A stretch of DNA of 25,501 nucleotides from GBS-DC sp964451985 (GTDB taxonomy: Bacteria; Armatimonadota; Fimbriimonadia; Fimbriimonadales; GBS-DC). The translations under genes and the position numbers were made by a program. The notes under the pieces were generated by a model. The model was not told where the DNA came from and did no database searches. It worked only from the letters and a program-made list of their open reading frames with translations. This document shows, piece after piece, positions 7,667 through 14,967 of this stretch; position 1 is the first letter of the stretch; each line of letters opens with the position of its first letter. The stretch spans positions 1 through 25,501 of the forward strand of contig CAYVKB010000034.1 of NCBI GenBank assembly GCA_964451985.1, read 5' to 3'.

Positions 7667-7687
7667 GGGCGCATGGGTGATGCGCCC
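7667..7687. repeat. Perfect 8-bp hairpin between two genes
   Basis: GGGCGCAT, a 5-nt loop, then ATGCGCCC. It lies 5 nt after the stop of the 235-residue gene and before the small-peptide gene. There is no T-run on either side, so a classical intrinsic terminator is doubtful. It could be an attenuating or mRNA 3'-end stem that separates expression of the two genes. Confidence 0.5.
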
Positions 7688-7692
7688 CAAAC

Positions 7693-8400
7693 TTAGCTGC
7701 TCGTCGGCGTCGTCTCACCGGCAGGCAACGCCACCACTGCCTCTCCTTGAGGCTCCGCATCGCTTGGAAACGCCGACACGCGCCGATTAACCGCATCCAG
7801 AGTCGCCAAGCCCACACCCCGGAGCACGTCCTGACGAATCAGCGCACTGCCCACCAGCAAATCCTCGCCCTGATCCCGAACCGCGCTCACTAACACTACT
7901 GCCACAGGATAGCCACCCACCACTGTGGAGGTGGATACATCCTCCAGCCCGAACCGCTCGCTCAGCCCGTGCGCTGCTTCTACCGCGCGCAGGGTCGCCG
8001 ACGCTACCAAACGTGGTATCTGTGTGCTGGCGCGCACGCCTGAAGCCACACCGCGAAACACCGTCCCGTTGCGCTCCAAGAACACTGACACAACCGCGCG
8101 GGTCCCTTCCTGGGAAATCTGCACATCCTGCCAACGCAAGCGCAGCGAGTCATGATGCTTCGAGGCACTCCCCTTCTGCGCAACACTCACCTTCCGGTGA
8201 TCAATATGAATTCCAAAGTGAGCTAATAGCGCGGACTCCACATCGCGCACAGCCTGCTTCGGATTGCGATCTGCCTCTACCAGCAGATGAACCTCTTGAA
8301 TCAGACCGCTCTCATCCGCAACGACACGTGCGCCGCACACACCGCGCAACTCCCTTATCACGCCCTCAATCTGGGCAGCGCTCAGCCGTCGCTCTGGCAT
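7693..8400 (-). CDS. Conserved two-domain protein of unknown function
   Basis: This 235-residue soluble protein starts at ATG 8400 behind AGGAGG. Residues 1-75 form an alpha/beta module (QIEGVIRELRGVCGARVVAD, then a VESALLAHFGI helix and IDHRKVSVAQ). Residues 85-212 form a second module of alternating long strands and alanine-rich helices (VSVFLERNGTVFRGVASG; LVASATLRAVEAAHG; VVLVSAV; VGLATLDAVNRRV). The tail is acidic and low in complexity. I recall similar proteins as conserved hypotheticals in several thermophilic phyla, but I cannot assign a function. The gene has its own promoter (TATAAT at 8476-8481) and a leader of about 70 nt. Confidence 0.75.
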   Translation of the reverse strand: MPERRLSAAQIEGVIRELRGVCGARVVADESGLIQEVHLLVEADRNPKQAVRDVESALLAHFGIHIDHRKVSVAQKGSASKHHDSLRLRWQDVQISQEGTRAVVSVFLERNGTVFRGVASGVRASTQIPRLVASATLRAVEAAHGLSERFGLEDVSTSTVVGGYPVAVVLVSAVRDQGEDLLVGSALIRQDVLRGVGLATLDAVNRRVSAFPSDAEPQGEAVVALPAGETTPTSS

Positions 8401-8475
8401 GACTCCATCCTCCTAACACCGCAAACCGTCCACATTACTCACCCTCATGAGTCACGCCATCACGAGTACAGGGTT

Positions 8476-8506
8476 ATTATACTCTTGCGCTGCGAGGATT
8501 CCTGCT
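8476..8506 (-). promoter_or_regulatory. Promoter with CAGGAA-N17-TATAAT
   Basis: On the minus strand a perfect TATAAT (8481-8476) follows CAGGAA (8504-8499) by exactly 17 bp. CAGGAA is part of GCAGGAATC, which recurs at three other gene fronts. This is the best evidence that the motif acts as a -35 element. It drives the 235-residue gene, with a leader of about 68 nt. Confidence 0.55.
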
Positions 8507-8511
8507 ACTTT

Positions 8512-8541
8512 TTCGGGGAATTGGAGCCAAATTCCCCCGAA
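8512..8541. terminator. Strong imperfect hairpin after the NTF2-like gene
   Basis: TTCGGGGAATTGG (8512-8524) pairs with CCAAATTCCCCCGAA (8527-8541), apart from one or two bulged bases. It sits 23 nt beyond the stop of the minus-strand gene 8564-9010. On the minus strand it is not followed by a T-run; on the plus strand it is followed by a TTT and later a TATTTT. It may terminate the minus-strand gene or shield the promoter at 8476-8506. The terminator role is uncertain. Confidence 0.4.
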
Positions 8542-8563
8542 TTTCCCCGTATTTTAACGAGTC

Positions 8564-9010
8564 TCACTGGAGGATATAGTCCACAATCACCCAATCGTTG
8601 TCCTGTGGCACTAAGTAAACATACGCGCTGCCCTGTCCCAGATAACACTGCAAGTGTAAATCCACACGCACACCTTCATTGGCTTTCGGATGTTTCAAAT
8701 CAGCAGGGCTTTGAATCGATTCCACCAGTGATACTTTCTCTATAGTGCCCCACAATGGCATGCGCTCTTCCAGTACTTTTTTAGGGTCCTGTTTCTCCTT
8801 CGGCACAGATTGCATATCCAGCAGTTTCGCTGCCTCAGGGAACTCATTCAAGCGCAGGTGTTCCATAAACCGAATCGCCTTCACTTCATACGGCGGACGG
8901 CGCATCTCGCTTACCACTGGCGCGAGCGCCATCACAGCAAACACCGCCACCAGCGCGATAAAGAGCAGAAACACCCAGTGAACCTTGCCCATCGGTTTTC
9001 GCATCGCCAT
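8564..9010 (-). CDS. Membrane-anchored NTF2-like protein
   Basis: This 148-residue protein has one N-terminal membrane segment (VHWVFLLFIALVAVFAVMAL) and an exported domain of about 110 residues. The pattern is that of small NTF2-like or DUF4878-type domains: a helical AIRFMEHLRLNEFPEAAKLL start, a KVSLVESIQSP strand, then paired strands VRVDLHLQCYLG and AYVYLVPQDNDWVIVDYIL ending in the typical W-x-V-x-D. Such domains often bind small ligands or serve as envelope scaffolds. Three in-frame ATGs (9019, 9010, 9004) are possible. ATG 9010 lies 9 nt after GGTACAAT, the spacing seen for other leaderless genes here. It is divergent from the TPR gene, with only 42 nt between starts. Confidence 0.65.
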   Translation of the reverse strand: MAMRKPMGKVHWVFLLFIALVAVFAVMALAPVVSEMRRPPYEVKAIRFMEHLRLNEFPEAAKLLDMQSVPKEKQDPKKVLEERMPLWGTIEKVSLVESIQSPADLKHPKANEGVRVDLHLQCYLGQGSAYVYLVPQDNDWVIVDYILQ

Positions 9011-9019
9011 CACGCGCAT

Positions 9020-9046
9020 ATTGTACCAGATAGCGACAGGTACACT
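9020..9046. promoter_or_regulatory. Compact divergent promoter pair
   Basis: GGTACAAT on the minus strand (9027-9020) faces the NTF2-like gene, and GGTACACT on the plus strand (9039-9046) faces the TPR gene. They lie 9 and 6 nt from the respective start codons. Both genes would have leaderless or near-leaderless transcripts from one 40-nt region, so the two polymerase footprints must overlap. Confidence 0.5.
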
Positions 9047-9052
9047 ATAAGA

Positions 9053-9745
9053 GTGCGTTCGGCAGTCGAGATAGGCTACGAACTATTGCAACAGGGCAGA
9101 TACACGGAGGCGTTGCCGTTTCTGCTGCGCGCGGTTGCCGAGCAGCCCCGTGAGGCGCGTGTGCATCTGTACCTCGCGCTCGCCTATGCGCATGCAAGCG
9201 ACAACACGACTGCCGAGAAACACTTCGCGCACGCAATCACCCTCGCCCCCCACGACGCTTATGTGTTCTACAACTGGGGCGCGTATCTGCATCGGCAGGG
9301 GAGGCTGCCCGACGCGCTGAAAGCCTATGAGACCGCCTATCGCTTAAACCCCACACTGACTGGCGCGAAGCAAGCCGCCGACTCGCTGCGCGGCGGGGCA
9401 TATATACCCTCTGTGTCCACCCAGCCGCCGACTGCTGCTGCGCCCTCGCCTTACACCCCTACCGCGCCGCCGCCTGTGAACCCGTCGGATTTATATATGC
9501 CCACTGCCCGCCGCTACCGCAGTGCGCAGGGTTGCATTACGGCGGGCGTGCTGGTTTCGCTGTTGGGGTTGTGTGTGCCGCCTGTGGGCATGCTGGGGGG
9601 TGTGCTGTGCGGCGCAATTGCGCTCATGCGCGGCTCCATCGCTGGTGGCTTGGTCGTGATGGTCTTCGCCATCGTGATGGGGCTGATCGGCGACTGGCTG
9701 ATGCAAACGCTCTACGAAACCCTTCGCTCAGTGGCTCCGACATAG
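9053..9745 (+). CDS. TPR protein with C-terminal membrane hairpin
   Basis: This 230-residue protein is read from GTG 9053. In-frame sequence further upstream overlaps the divergent gene and is not protein-like. Residues 5-105 hold about three tetratricopeptide repeats (YELLQQGRYTEALPFLLRAV; VHLYLALAYAHASDNTTAEK; VFYNWGAYLHRQGRLPDALK). A Pro/Thr-rich linker follows (residues 115-150), then two membrane segments (ITAGVLVSLLGLCVPPVGML and GGLVVMVFAIVMGLIGDWLM). The topology suggests a TPR scaffold displayed at the membrane; partners are unknown. GGTACACT six nucleotides before the GTG, with no Shine-Dalgarno, points to a leaderless start. Confidence 0.75.
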   Translation: MRSAVEIGYELLQQGRYTEALPFLLRAVAEQPREARVHLYLALAYAHASDNTTAEKHFAHAITLAPHDAYVFYNWGAYLHRQGRLPDALKAYETAYRLNPTLTGAKQAADSLRGGAYIPSVSTQPPTAAAPSPYTPTAPPPVNPSDLYMPTARRYRSAQGCITAGVLVSLLGLCVPPVGMLGGVLCGAIALMRGSIAGGLVVMVFAIVMGLIGDWLMQTLYETLRSVAPT

Positions 9746-9783
9746 GACATATCCCTCTGCGCCCAATCCATTTCCATCCCCCT

Positions 9784-10080
9784 TCACACACGTACGCGCG
9801 TTTGCGCTTCCAGTTGTTGCTCCAGGGAGCGTACCCGCTCCTGCAAGTTCTCCAGATTGGCTTGCAGACTCATATCGTACTGCGTGGCAGTCTCGCGCAG
9901 CAGCGCAATCTCTGCGTGCAGTGCCTCGACCTGTTTAACGACCTCCTGGTTGCTGAGCCTGCGCTTCTCCAACTCCATCGCCATCATCTCTTTGCGATGC
10001 TTAATCACCATCGCCGTAATCGGAATCAGTAGCCCAGGTCCGAAGATGCAAATCACAGCCACCAGCGCGATAATGTCCAT
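9784..10080 (-). CDS. Single-pass membrane coiled-coil protein (PspB-like topology)
   Basis: This 98-residue protein starts at ATG 10080; GAGGGG lies just upstream, and a TATACT -10 begins 19 nt before the ATG. An N-terminal membrane segment (IIALVAVICIFGPGLLIPIT) is followed by a basic KHRKEMMAMELEKRR stretch and a long heptad coiled coil (EVVKQVEALHAEIALLRE ... LQERVRSLEQQLEAQ). The size and order resemble phage-shock-protein-B-like proteins, but there is no specific signature and no pspA or pspC gene nearby. It may be a small envelope scaffold. It converges with the TPR gene. Confidence 0.65.
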   Translation of the reverse strand: MDIIALVAVICIFGPGLLIPITAMVIKHRKEMMAMELEKRRLSNQEVVKQVEALHAEIALLRETATQYDMSLQANLENLQERVRSLEQQLEAQTRVRV

Positions 10081-10098
10081 AGATGTCCCCTCAGCAGG

Positions 10099-10106
10099 AG
10101 TATACC
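10099..10106 (-). promoter_or_regulatory. -10 (GGTATACT) of the coiled-coil protein gene
   Basis: AGGTATACTCCTGC on the minus strand nearly repeats AGGTATACTCTTGC in front of the UbiD gene. The leader would be about 12 nt, just long enough to contain the GAGGGG ribosome binding site. Confidence 0.5.
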
Positions 10107-10220
10107 TCAAGCGAGCGACGGGGTTCCTAAGGCTTTGGAAAAGTCGTCACCTTACGCCCCTGCGAGCAAGCGTACCGTCTCTGAGGCGTTGTGGGTGAAA
10201 CCATCTTTTGTTTACACGCG

Positions 10221-11699
10221 TCAAAGCCCCAGCTGATCCCAGATAGAGTCAATTTTCGCCTTCACTTCGGGCGACATACGTATCACATCGGGCCACTCGC
10301 GTGTGAAGCCCTCTTCGGGCCACTTGGTCGTGGCGTCGAAGCCAATCTTGCTGCCGTAGCCCACATACGGGCTAGCGTGATCCAGTACATCGACGGGACC
10401 CTTGACAATCAGCGTGTCGCGCTCTGGATCCACATTCGCGCCGAGCCGCCAGATGACTTCGCCGAGGTCGTGCACATTCACATCGGCATCGAATACGATA
10501 ATGAACTTGCTGAACATCAGCTGCCCCAAGCCCCAGATGGCGTTCATTACCTTGAACGCATGCCCCGGATATCGCTTGCGGATGCTGACAAAGCAGAAGT
10601 TGTGGAACACGCCCTCTACAGGCAAGTTCATATCGACGATTTCGGGCACGGTCAGACGTACAAGGGGCAGGAACAGCCGCTCCACTGCCTTGCCCATCCA
10701 GCCGTCTTCCATCGGCGGGATACCCACAATCGTGGCGGGATAGACAGGCTTGGCGCGATGCGTGATTGCCGTCACGTGGAACACAGGATAGTAGTCCGCA
10801 AGGCTGTAGTAGCCTGTATGGTCGCCGAACGGTCCCTCCAGACACCGCTCGCCCGGGTTGATGTACCCCTCGATCACAATCTCGGCGTTGGCGGGCACCT
10901 TGATATCGACGGTTTTGGCAGGTACTAACTCCACGGGCTTTTTGCGCACGAAGCCTGCGAACATCAGTTCGTCGATGGCAGGGGGTAGGGGGGCAATCGC
11001 GCTGAAGGTCAGCGCAGGGTCGTCGCCCAACACGACGGCGACCTGTATCGGTTCGCCCTGCTTCTCTGCGTGCTGGTGATGCTCCGCGCCCACTTTGTGA
11101 ATCTGCCAGTGCATGCCCGTCGTGCACTTGTCCAGCACCTGAATGCGGTACATGCCCACATTCCGCTTGCCCGTGTTGGGGTCGTGCGTGAATACCAGCG
11201 GCAGCGTGATGTATCGACCGCCATCTTGGGGCCAACAGTGCAAAATCGGGAACTCGAACAGGTCTACTTGGTCGCCCGTTTTCACGACCTCTTGCGAGAT
11301 GCCCTCCTTGACGGTAGTGGGGGGCACACTGCGGGCAACCTGGAACAGTCTACCAAGCTGGGGCATCACTTCGGGCAGGGCACGCAGCTTGCCCAGCAAT
11401 CCACCCTCTATCTGGGGCAGCTCGGGCTTGGTGAGGGCTTCGATTTCATCGGCGATAGTGGTGTAGTCTTCCACACCTAATGCAAGGCTCATCCGCCGCC
11501 GCGAACCCATCGTGTTGATGGCAACCGCAATATCGTAGCCTTTGGGACGCTCAATCAGCAACGCGGGACCTCCTGACTTCATTACGCGGTCGGCGACTTC
11601 GGTAATCTCCAGATAGGGGTCTAACGGATAGTGAATGCGCTTGAGTTCGTTCTCTTGCTCAAGGCGCAGTAAGAAATCCTGAAAGTCACGATATGCCAT
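10221..11699 (-). CDS. ubiD: UbiD-family prenyl-FMN-dependent decarboxylase
   Basis: At 492 residues this is full length for the family. UbiD enzymes use prenylated FMN (made by UbiX) and a metal ion to decarboxylate aromatic acids, mainly the 4-hydroxybenzoate intermediates of quinone synthesis. Visible motifs are RNVGMYRIQ (residues 179-187), TGMHWQIHK around residue 197, GERCLEGPFGDHTGYYS (Glu 284, Glu 288), PPMEDGWMGKAVERLFLP and the DADVNVHD...PERDT block. The C-terminus (GSKIGFDATTKWPEE and a DSIWDQLGL end) closely follows the E. coli UbiD pattern. It could act in ubiquinone or menaquinone synthesis; no ubiX or other quinone gene is in the window. The start is ATG 11699 behind GGAGG. 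The gene appears monocistronic. Confidence 0.9.
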   Translation of the reverse strand: MAYRDFQDFLLRLEQENELKRIHYPLDPYLEITEVADRVMKSGGPALLIERPKGYDIAVAINTMGSRRRMSLALGVEDYTTIADEIEALTKPELPQIEGGLLGKLRALPEVMPQLGRLFQVARSVPPTTVKEGISQEVVKTGDQVDLFEFPILHCWPQDGGRYITLPLVFTHDPNTGKRNVGMYRIQVLDKCTTGMHWQIHKVGAEHHQHAEKQGEPIQVAVVLGDDPALTFSAIAPLPPAIDELMFAGFVRKKPVELVPAKTVDIKVPANAEIVIEGYINPGERCLEGPFGDHTGYYSLADYYPVFHVTAITHRAKPVYPATIVGIPPMEDGWMGKAVERLFLPLVRLTVPEIVDMNLPVEGVFHNFCFVSIRKRYPGHAFKVMNAIWGLGQLMFSKFIIVFDADVNVHDLGEVIWRLGANVDPERDTLIVKGPVDVLDHASPYVGYGSKIGFDATTKWPEEGFTREWPDVIRMSPEVKAKIDSIWDQLGL

Positions 11700-11748
11700 A
11701 GGAACCCTCCATAGCGTTTAGAAACAAGTTAAGGATACGCTACGCAAG

Positions 11749-11756
11749 AGTATACC
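11749..11756 (-). promoter_or_regulatory. -10 (GGTATACT) of the UbiD gene
   Basis: GGTATACT lies on the minus strand between the PhyH stop and the UbiD start, giving a leader of about 42 nt that carries GGAGG before the ATG. A second GTATCCT nearby (minus strand, about 11737-11731) is a weaker alternative. Confidence 0.5.
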
Positions 11757-11773
11757 TGAAAGGCGGGCGGTCT

Positions 11774-12607
11774 CTAATCCACCCGCAGGGCTTCCAGATA
11801 GCGCGAGGTGGAGTCGGTGCCCGGCGACGCATCGGCTTCGGGGTCGAAGCCGCGCAGCATCATACCCTGCCCTCGCGAGAGGTGCGTGGCTATCGTGGGG
11901 CGGTCGGTGGGGTCGCGCATTTGAATCAGCAGCGTGGTGCGCGCCTCTTGAGTGATGTTCACACCCGAACCGTGAATGGTGAGGTAGTTGAACACGACTA
12001 CATCGCCTGCGTGGGCGGGCACGGGTGTCGCGCGTTCCAGCGGGTACTGCGCAATCGGTAGGTGCCAGCCACCCTCGCGCTCATGGGGCAAGGGACCCTG
12101 CTTATGGCTGCCCGGAACCACCAGCAAACAGCCCTTCTCGATGGGCGCGTCGTCAAAGAAGATCACCGGTGCCAGCATGGTGTGTTTCTCGTGCGGGAAG
12201 TAAGGGTAGTCCTGATGCATCGGGAACGGGGCGCCTCGCTCTGGCGGCTTGATAAACAGTTTCGCATGGTGCAGTTGGATGTTCGGTCCGATGAGGTCGG
12301 CGATTCGGTCGGTCAGGCGCGGATCGGTCATCAGCTGGGTGAACGCTGCACTGTGGAACTGGGGGTTGTGGCAGTGCAACAGCGTGGTGGGCATGTCGGC
12401 GACCAGTTTCGCGCTGCCCCACTGGGCATGGACGGCGGTCTCACCCCCGCGCGTCTCGCTGAGCCGTCGTATCAGCGCGTGCGACTCGTCGCGGAGATAC
12501 GCCGCCTCCTCAGGCGTCAGGACGCCGGGAATATGCAGGTAGCCGTTCTCACGGTAGAACATGACCTGCTCCTCACTGAGCATATACTGCTTGTGCGGGG
12601 TAATCAT
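11774..12607 (-). CDS. Phytanoyl-CoA dioxygenase (PhyH) family Fe(II)/2-oxoglutarate oxygenase
   Basis: This 277-residue protein has the double-stranded beta-helix signature of PhyH-like oxygenases. The iron ligands are visible as HQD (His 131, Asp 133, in FPMHQDYPYFP) and His 212 in IHGSG; Arg 223 in EARTTLLIQMR is positioned to bind 2-oxoglutarate. The N-terminal helix (LSEEQVMFYRENGYLHIPGV) is also typical. The family hydroxylates diverse small molecules, so the substrate cannot be named, and there is no biosynthetic cluster around it. ATG 12607 is used because GGTATAAA ends 10 nt upstream and no Shine-Dalgarno is present; ATG 12580 (MLSEEQ) is an alternative. It lies upstream of ubiD with its own promoter. 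Confidence 0.88.
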   Translation of the reverse strand: MITPHKQYMLSEEQVMFYRENGYLHIPGVLTPEEAAYLRDESHALIRRLSETRGGETAVHAQWGSAKLVADMPTTLLHCHNPQFHSAAFTQLMTDPRLTDRIADLIGPNIQLHHAKLFIKPPERGAPFPMHQDYPYFPHEKHTMLAPVIFFDDAPIEKGCLLVVPGSHKQGPLPHEREGGWHLPIAQYPLERATPVPAHAGDVVVFNYLTIHGSGVNITQEARTTLLIQMRDPTDRPTIATHLSRGQGMMLRGFDPEADASPGTDSTSRYLEALRVD

Positions 12608-12617
12608 GATGGCATAA

Positions 12618-12637
12618 TTTATACCTAAATTTATACC
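12618..12637 (-). promoter_or_regulatory. Duplicated GGTATAAA -10 of the PhyH gene
   Basis: Two copies of GGTATAAATT follow each other with a 12-bp period on the minus strand (12637-12630 and 12625-12618). The inner copy ends 10 nt before ATG 12607, suitable for a leaderless mRNA. The outer copy could be an alternative start or part of an operator. Confidence 0.45.
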
Positions 12638-12711
12638 CAACTTTCAGAAACCGCCTGCGCAAGCCAATTTAGAGTGTTTTGCGTGGACTTGCACATAAGC
12701 AAGGCACGCTC

Positions 12712-12861
12712 TTGGAGTGCGAGGCTCCTGCCGAGCCGTTGGTCATTCTGCCTGAGTGCCCTTATTGGAGGGCGAGGCTCCTGCCGAGCCTCAAACCTAT
12801 TCACCTTCACAACCTATCCCCTATAGTCGGCAGATGGCTCGGCAGGAGCCTCGCCCTCCAA
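12712..12861. repeat. Dispersed GAGGCTCCTGCCGAGCC-type repeats, including a 26-bp inverted pair
   Basis: A 26-nt sequence beginning TTGGAGGGCGAGGCTCC at 12765-12790 is repeated as an exact inverse at 12836-12861. A third copy, with one mismatch, lies in the first orientation at 12712-12737. The arms could pair into a long stem enclosing about 45 nt. Repeats like this encode Gly/Ala/Pro-rich nonsense peptides in all frames, so frames crossing them should not be called genes. The 600-bp region 12608-13210 contains no other convincing gene. Confidence 0.8.
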
Positions 12862-13089
12862 CAAAGGGGTGGAACAGGCGCGGCAAGAGCCTCGCCCTCC
12901 AACAAAGGGATAGAACAGGCGCGGCAAGAGCCTCNNNNNNNNNNNNNNNNNNNNNNNNNNNNNNNNNNNNNNNNNNNNNNNNNNNNNNNNNNNNNNNNNN
13001 NNNNNNNNNNNNNNNNNNNNNNNNNNNNNNNNNNGCGGCAAGAGCCTCGCCCTCCAACAAAGGGATAGAACAGGCGCGGCAAGAGCCTC
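12841..13089. repeat. 41-bp tandem repeat array interrupted by an assembly gap
   Basis: Complete 41-bp units (GCGGCAAGAGCCTCGCCCTC followed by CAACAAAGGGATAGAACAGGC) lie at 12880-12920 and 13035-13075. A variant unit is at 12841-12879 and partial units are at 12921-12934 and 13076-13089. Between them are exactly 100 N (12935-13034), an assembler placeholder, so the true copy number is unknown. The units are head to tail without unique spacers. The first half of each unit is the same core as in the neighbouring inverted repeats, which suggests the array grew by duplication of one dispersed element. Confidence 0.85.
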
Positions 13090-13146
13090 CACTCCAGAAG
13101 TCATACGTTTTCGGCGAATGGATTCGTCGTCAGAACTGTCTCTGAA

Positions 13147-13166
13147 TGAAATCGCAGACGATTTCA
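13147..13166. repeat. Perfect 8-bp hairpin downstream of the GHL10 gene
   Basis: TGAAATCG, CAGA loop, CGATTTCA. It lies 45 nt beyond the stop of the minus-strand hydrolase gene and has no clear T-run. It may be a weak terminator or an mRNA 3' stem. Confidence 0.4.
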
Positions 13167-13210
13167 CTTGTTCAGTGCTAACAGGAGAGACCTGGCAACG
13201 CACAATACAA

Positions 13211-14950
13211 CTACAACACTCCCAGCCATTTCACAGTTGCATTCGTTAGTACTCGCTCGCTGTTGGGCTGAGTTTGGAGGGTACCCACTACCGCCACGCG
13301 GTCCCCTGCAAGTAGGGGCAGCGCAGGTGTCGCGACCTGAACCGTAATGCGGGCATCGCTAAGCGCGTCGCGCAGGATAAGGGGCTGTTCGGGCGCAAGC
13401 CAGTCCTGTATTACTACCTTGCCCACAAGCGCAACTGTGGTTCCATCGGGCAGATTCGCGAGGCTTTCTAAGCGACGCACGGTGATGGCGTTGGTCTCGT
13501 TAAGCAGGATGGGTAAGTTCACACCCATGCCAGCGGTGACCCATACCTGACTCACCTGCTGCGCGGGTAGCCCTTCGGCGCGTATGATGAGCGAATAGAC
13601 GCCCGAAGGCAGATGCACCGCTGCAAAGAAGCCGTTGCTGTCGGTCGTTAGGGTGCGTATAAGCGAGCCTGCCTGATAAACCTCCACCGTTGCGCCGTCA
13701 GCAGGGGCAAGGGTCTGAGCGTTCAGCACCGTGCCCATCAAATGCCCTGCCGTCGGCGATTGCTTCCACGGCATAGAGGGTGTAGGAACCCACTCTTTGA
13801 AGTATTCGCCCAGCATCGCATAAAACGGCTCCTGATACATCTGCGCGCCTTCTTCCGTGCCAACGCCCGTAGTGGCGGCGTATGAGAAAAAGTTCACTCC
13901 AAGCACCTGATTGCCCGCCGGCGAGGGCTGACGCGCGAACTCGATTTGCCTAAGGGTGTTCTCCATGCTGTTGAGGTAGTTGCCGATGCCCACGACTCCG
14001 ATGCGCCCATGCTGATGATCTTTCAGGAAGGTCGCCCAGCGGCGATAGAACTCCGCGAAACGCGGATTTGCCTCGTTGTAGTAGACCATCGGAATCGCCA
14101 TATCCAGAATGCCCTCTCTCAGCCAGCCCTGCCAATCCTGAAACACGGCGCGATAGGCGGAACGGTTCACCCAGTCGTCCGTGTTTTGAGGACCGTCGCC
14201 CCAAGTAATCAGTGCCGCACTCACCTTGAGGTTGGGTTTGAGGGCGGTGGCTTGTGCGTAGATTTTTCGCACCACTGCCGACACCTGGTCGCGCCGCCAC
14301 TGCTTCCACAGTGGGTCGGTCGGTTCGGGCTTGCCCACGCGCCCGTAGCGGCGGTTGAACCGTTCAACACTCACCGGGTTGTAGCCCCATCGCTCGCCCG
14401 TGTAGCGGATGTAATCGAAATGAATCCCATCGATATCGTAGCGGCGCACGATATCCAGCACAACTTTGGTGAACCATTCGTGGTAAATCGGGTGTCCCCA
14501 GTCGCCGCCGTAGCCCACTTCGGTGACGCGCTTGCCGTTGTAGTCTTCGGTTTGGATTTCCGGGTAGCGGTTCAAAATGTGTTTAGGGTCAGTGGGCCAG
14601 CCGCTGCCGGGCCAAATGGGGTGGCTATTCACCCACACATGCACCTCGATGCGCGGGGTGCCACTGTGCGCCTTCTCAATCAGGTACGCCAGAGCATCGA
14701 AACCCACTTGCTGCTGCGTGGCGATTGGCTCCAGCGGTGAGGCGTAGTGCGCGTCGCCCCGCTTGCGCATTTGCACAATTACAGCGTTCATATTCGCCGC
14801 GCGTACCCGCTGCAAAAGCGTATCCACCTGCTCGGGTGTATGGAAGCCCTGATTGAAACCGTCGACCCAGAATCCCCGAAACTCCGTTTGTGCCCCTGCT
14901 GCGTAAAGCATAAGCGCCATCCCTGCTGCCAGCGTCCATCCGTATCGCAT
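13211..14950 (-). CDS. Secreted GHL10 (glycosyl hydrolase-like 10) family protein
   Basis: This 579-residue protein is read from ATG 14950, whose first 21 residues (MRYGWTLAAGMALMLYAAGAQ) form a signal peptide. Residues 22-385 are a GHL10 (DUF187-type) TIM barrel: FRGFWVDGFNQGFHTPEQVD, NMNAVIVQMRKRGDAHY, EVHVWVNSHP, a YDIDGIHFDYIRY strand and DMAIPMVYYN. Residues about 410-490 form a carboxypeptidase-regulatory-like beta sandwich (GTVLNAQTLAPADGATVEVY). The last 90 residues look like an OB-fold module (VGKVVIQDW ... GDRVAVVGTLQ). It probably cleaves an extracellular polysaccharide; the substrate is unknown. GGTACAAT ends 9 nt before the ATG with no Shine-Dalgarno, suggesting a leaderless message. 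An upstream GTG/ATG extension is unlikely because it would bury the signal peptide. Confidence 0.85.
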   Translation of the reverse strand: MRYGWTLAAGMALMLYAAGAQTEFRGFWVDGFNQGFHTPEQVDTLLQRVRAANMNAVIVQMRKRGDAHYASPLEPIATQQQVGFDALAYLIEKAHSGTPRIEVHVWVNSHPIWPGSGWPTDPKHILNRYPEIQTEDYNGKRVTEVGYGGDWGHPIYHEWFTKVVLDIVRRYDIDGIHFDYIRYTGERWGYNPVSVERFNRRYGRVGKPEPTDPLWKQWRRDQVSAVVRKIYAQATALKPNLKVSAALITWGDGPQNTDDWVNRSAYRAVFQDWQGWLREGILDMAIPMVYYNEANPRFAEFYRRWATFLKDHQHGRIGVVGIGNYLNSMENTLRQIEFARQPSPAGNQVLGVNFFSYAATTGVGTEEGAQMYQEPFYAMLGEYFKEWVPTPSMPWKQSPTAGHLMGTVLNAQTLAPADGATVEVYQAGSLIRTLTTDSNGFFAAVHLPSGVYSLIIRAEGLPAQQVSQVWVTAGMGVNLPILLNETNAITVRRLESLANLPDGTTVALVGKVVIQDWLAPEQPLILRDALSDARITVQVATPALPLLAGDRVAVVGTLQTQPNSERVLTNATVKWLGVL

Positions 14951-14959
14951 CGAGGGGGA

Positions 14960-14967
14960 ATTGTACC
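14960..14967 (-). promoter_or_regulatory. Leaderless-type -10 (GGTACAAT) of the GHL10 gene
   Basis: The hexamer ends 9 nt before ATG 14950 and abuts the stop codon of the upstream Uma2-like fragment. It is the same sequence and spacing as in front of the NTF2-like gene. Confidence 0.5.

Noticed and set aside
10191..10928. 245-codon plus-strand frame antisense to ubiD
   Set aside because: Shadow of a strongly conserved gene; no ribosome binding site and His/Arg-rich content.
12841..13089. CRISPR array
   Set aside because: The 41-bp units follow each other directly without unique spacers, and no cas gene is present; the Cas4-like nuclease at 17955 is 5 kb away and unaccompanied.
12679..13203. 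Several open frames running through the repeats and the run of N on both strands
   Set aside because: They consist of translated repeat units (such as GEAPAEP and RARLLPS peptides) and unknown residues; they arise from repeat composition, not from a gene.
13118..13249. 43-codon plus-strand frame after the repeats (MDSSSELSLNEIADD...)
   Set aside because: No Shine-Dalgarno or promoter-like block, it contains the hairpin at 13147-13166, and it overlaps the 3' end of the GHL10 gene by 39 nt.
13946..14740. 264-codon plus-strand frame antisense to the GHL10 gene
   Set aside because: Its composition (His, Arg and Val-rich) is that of a GC-rich antisense shadow; the minus-strand protein has clear domains.
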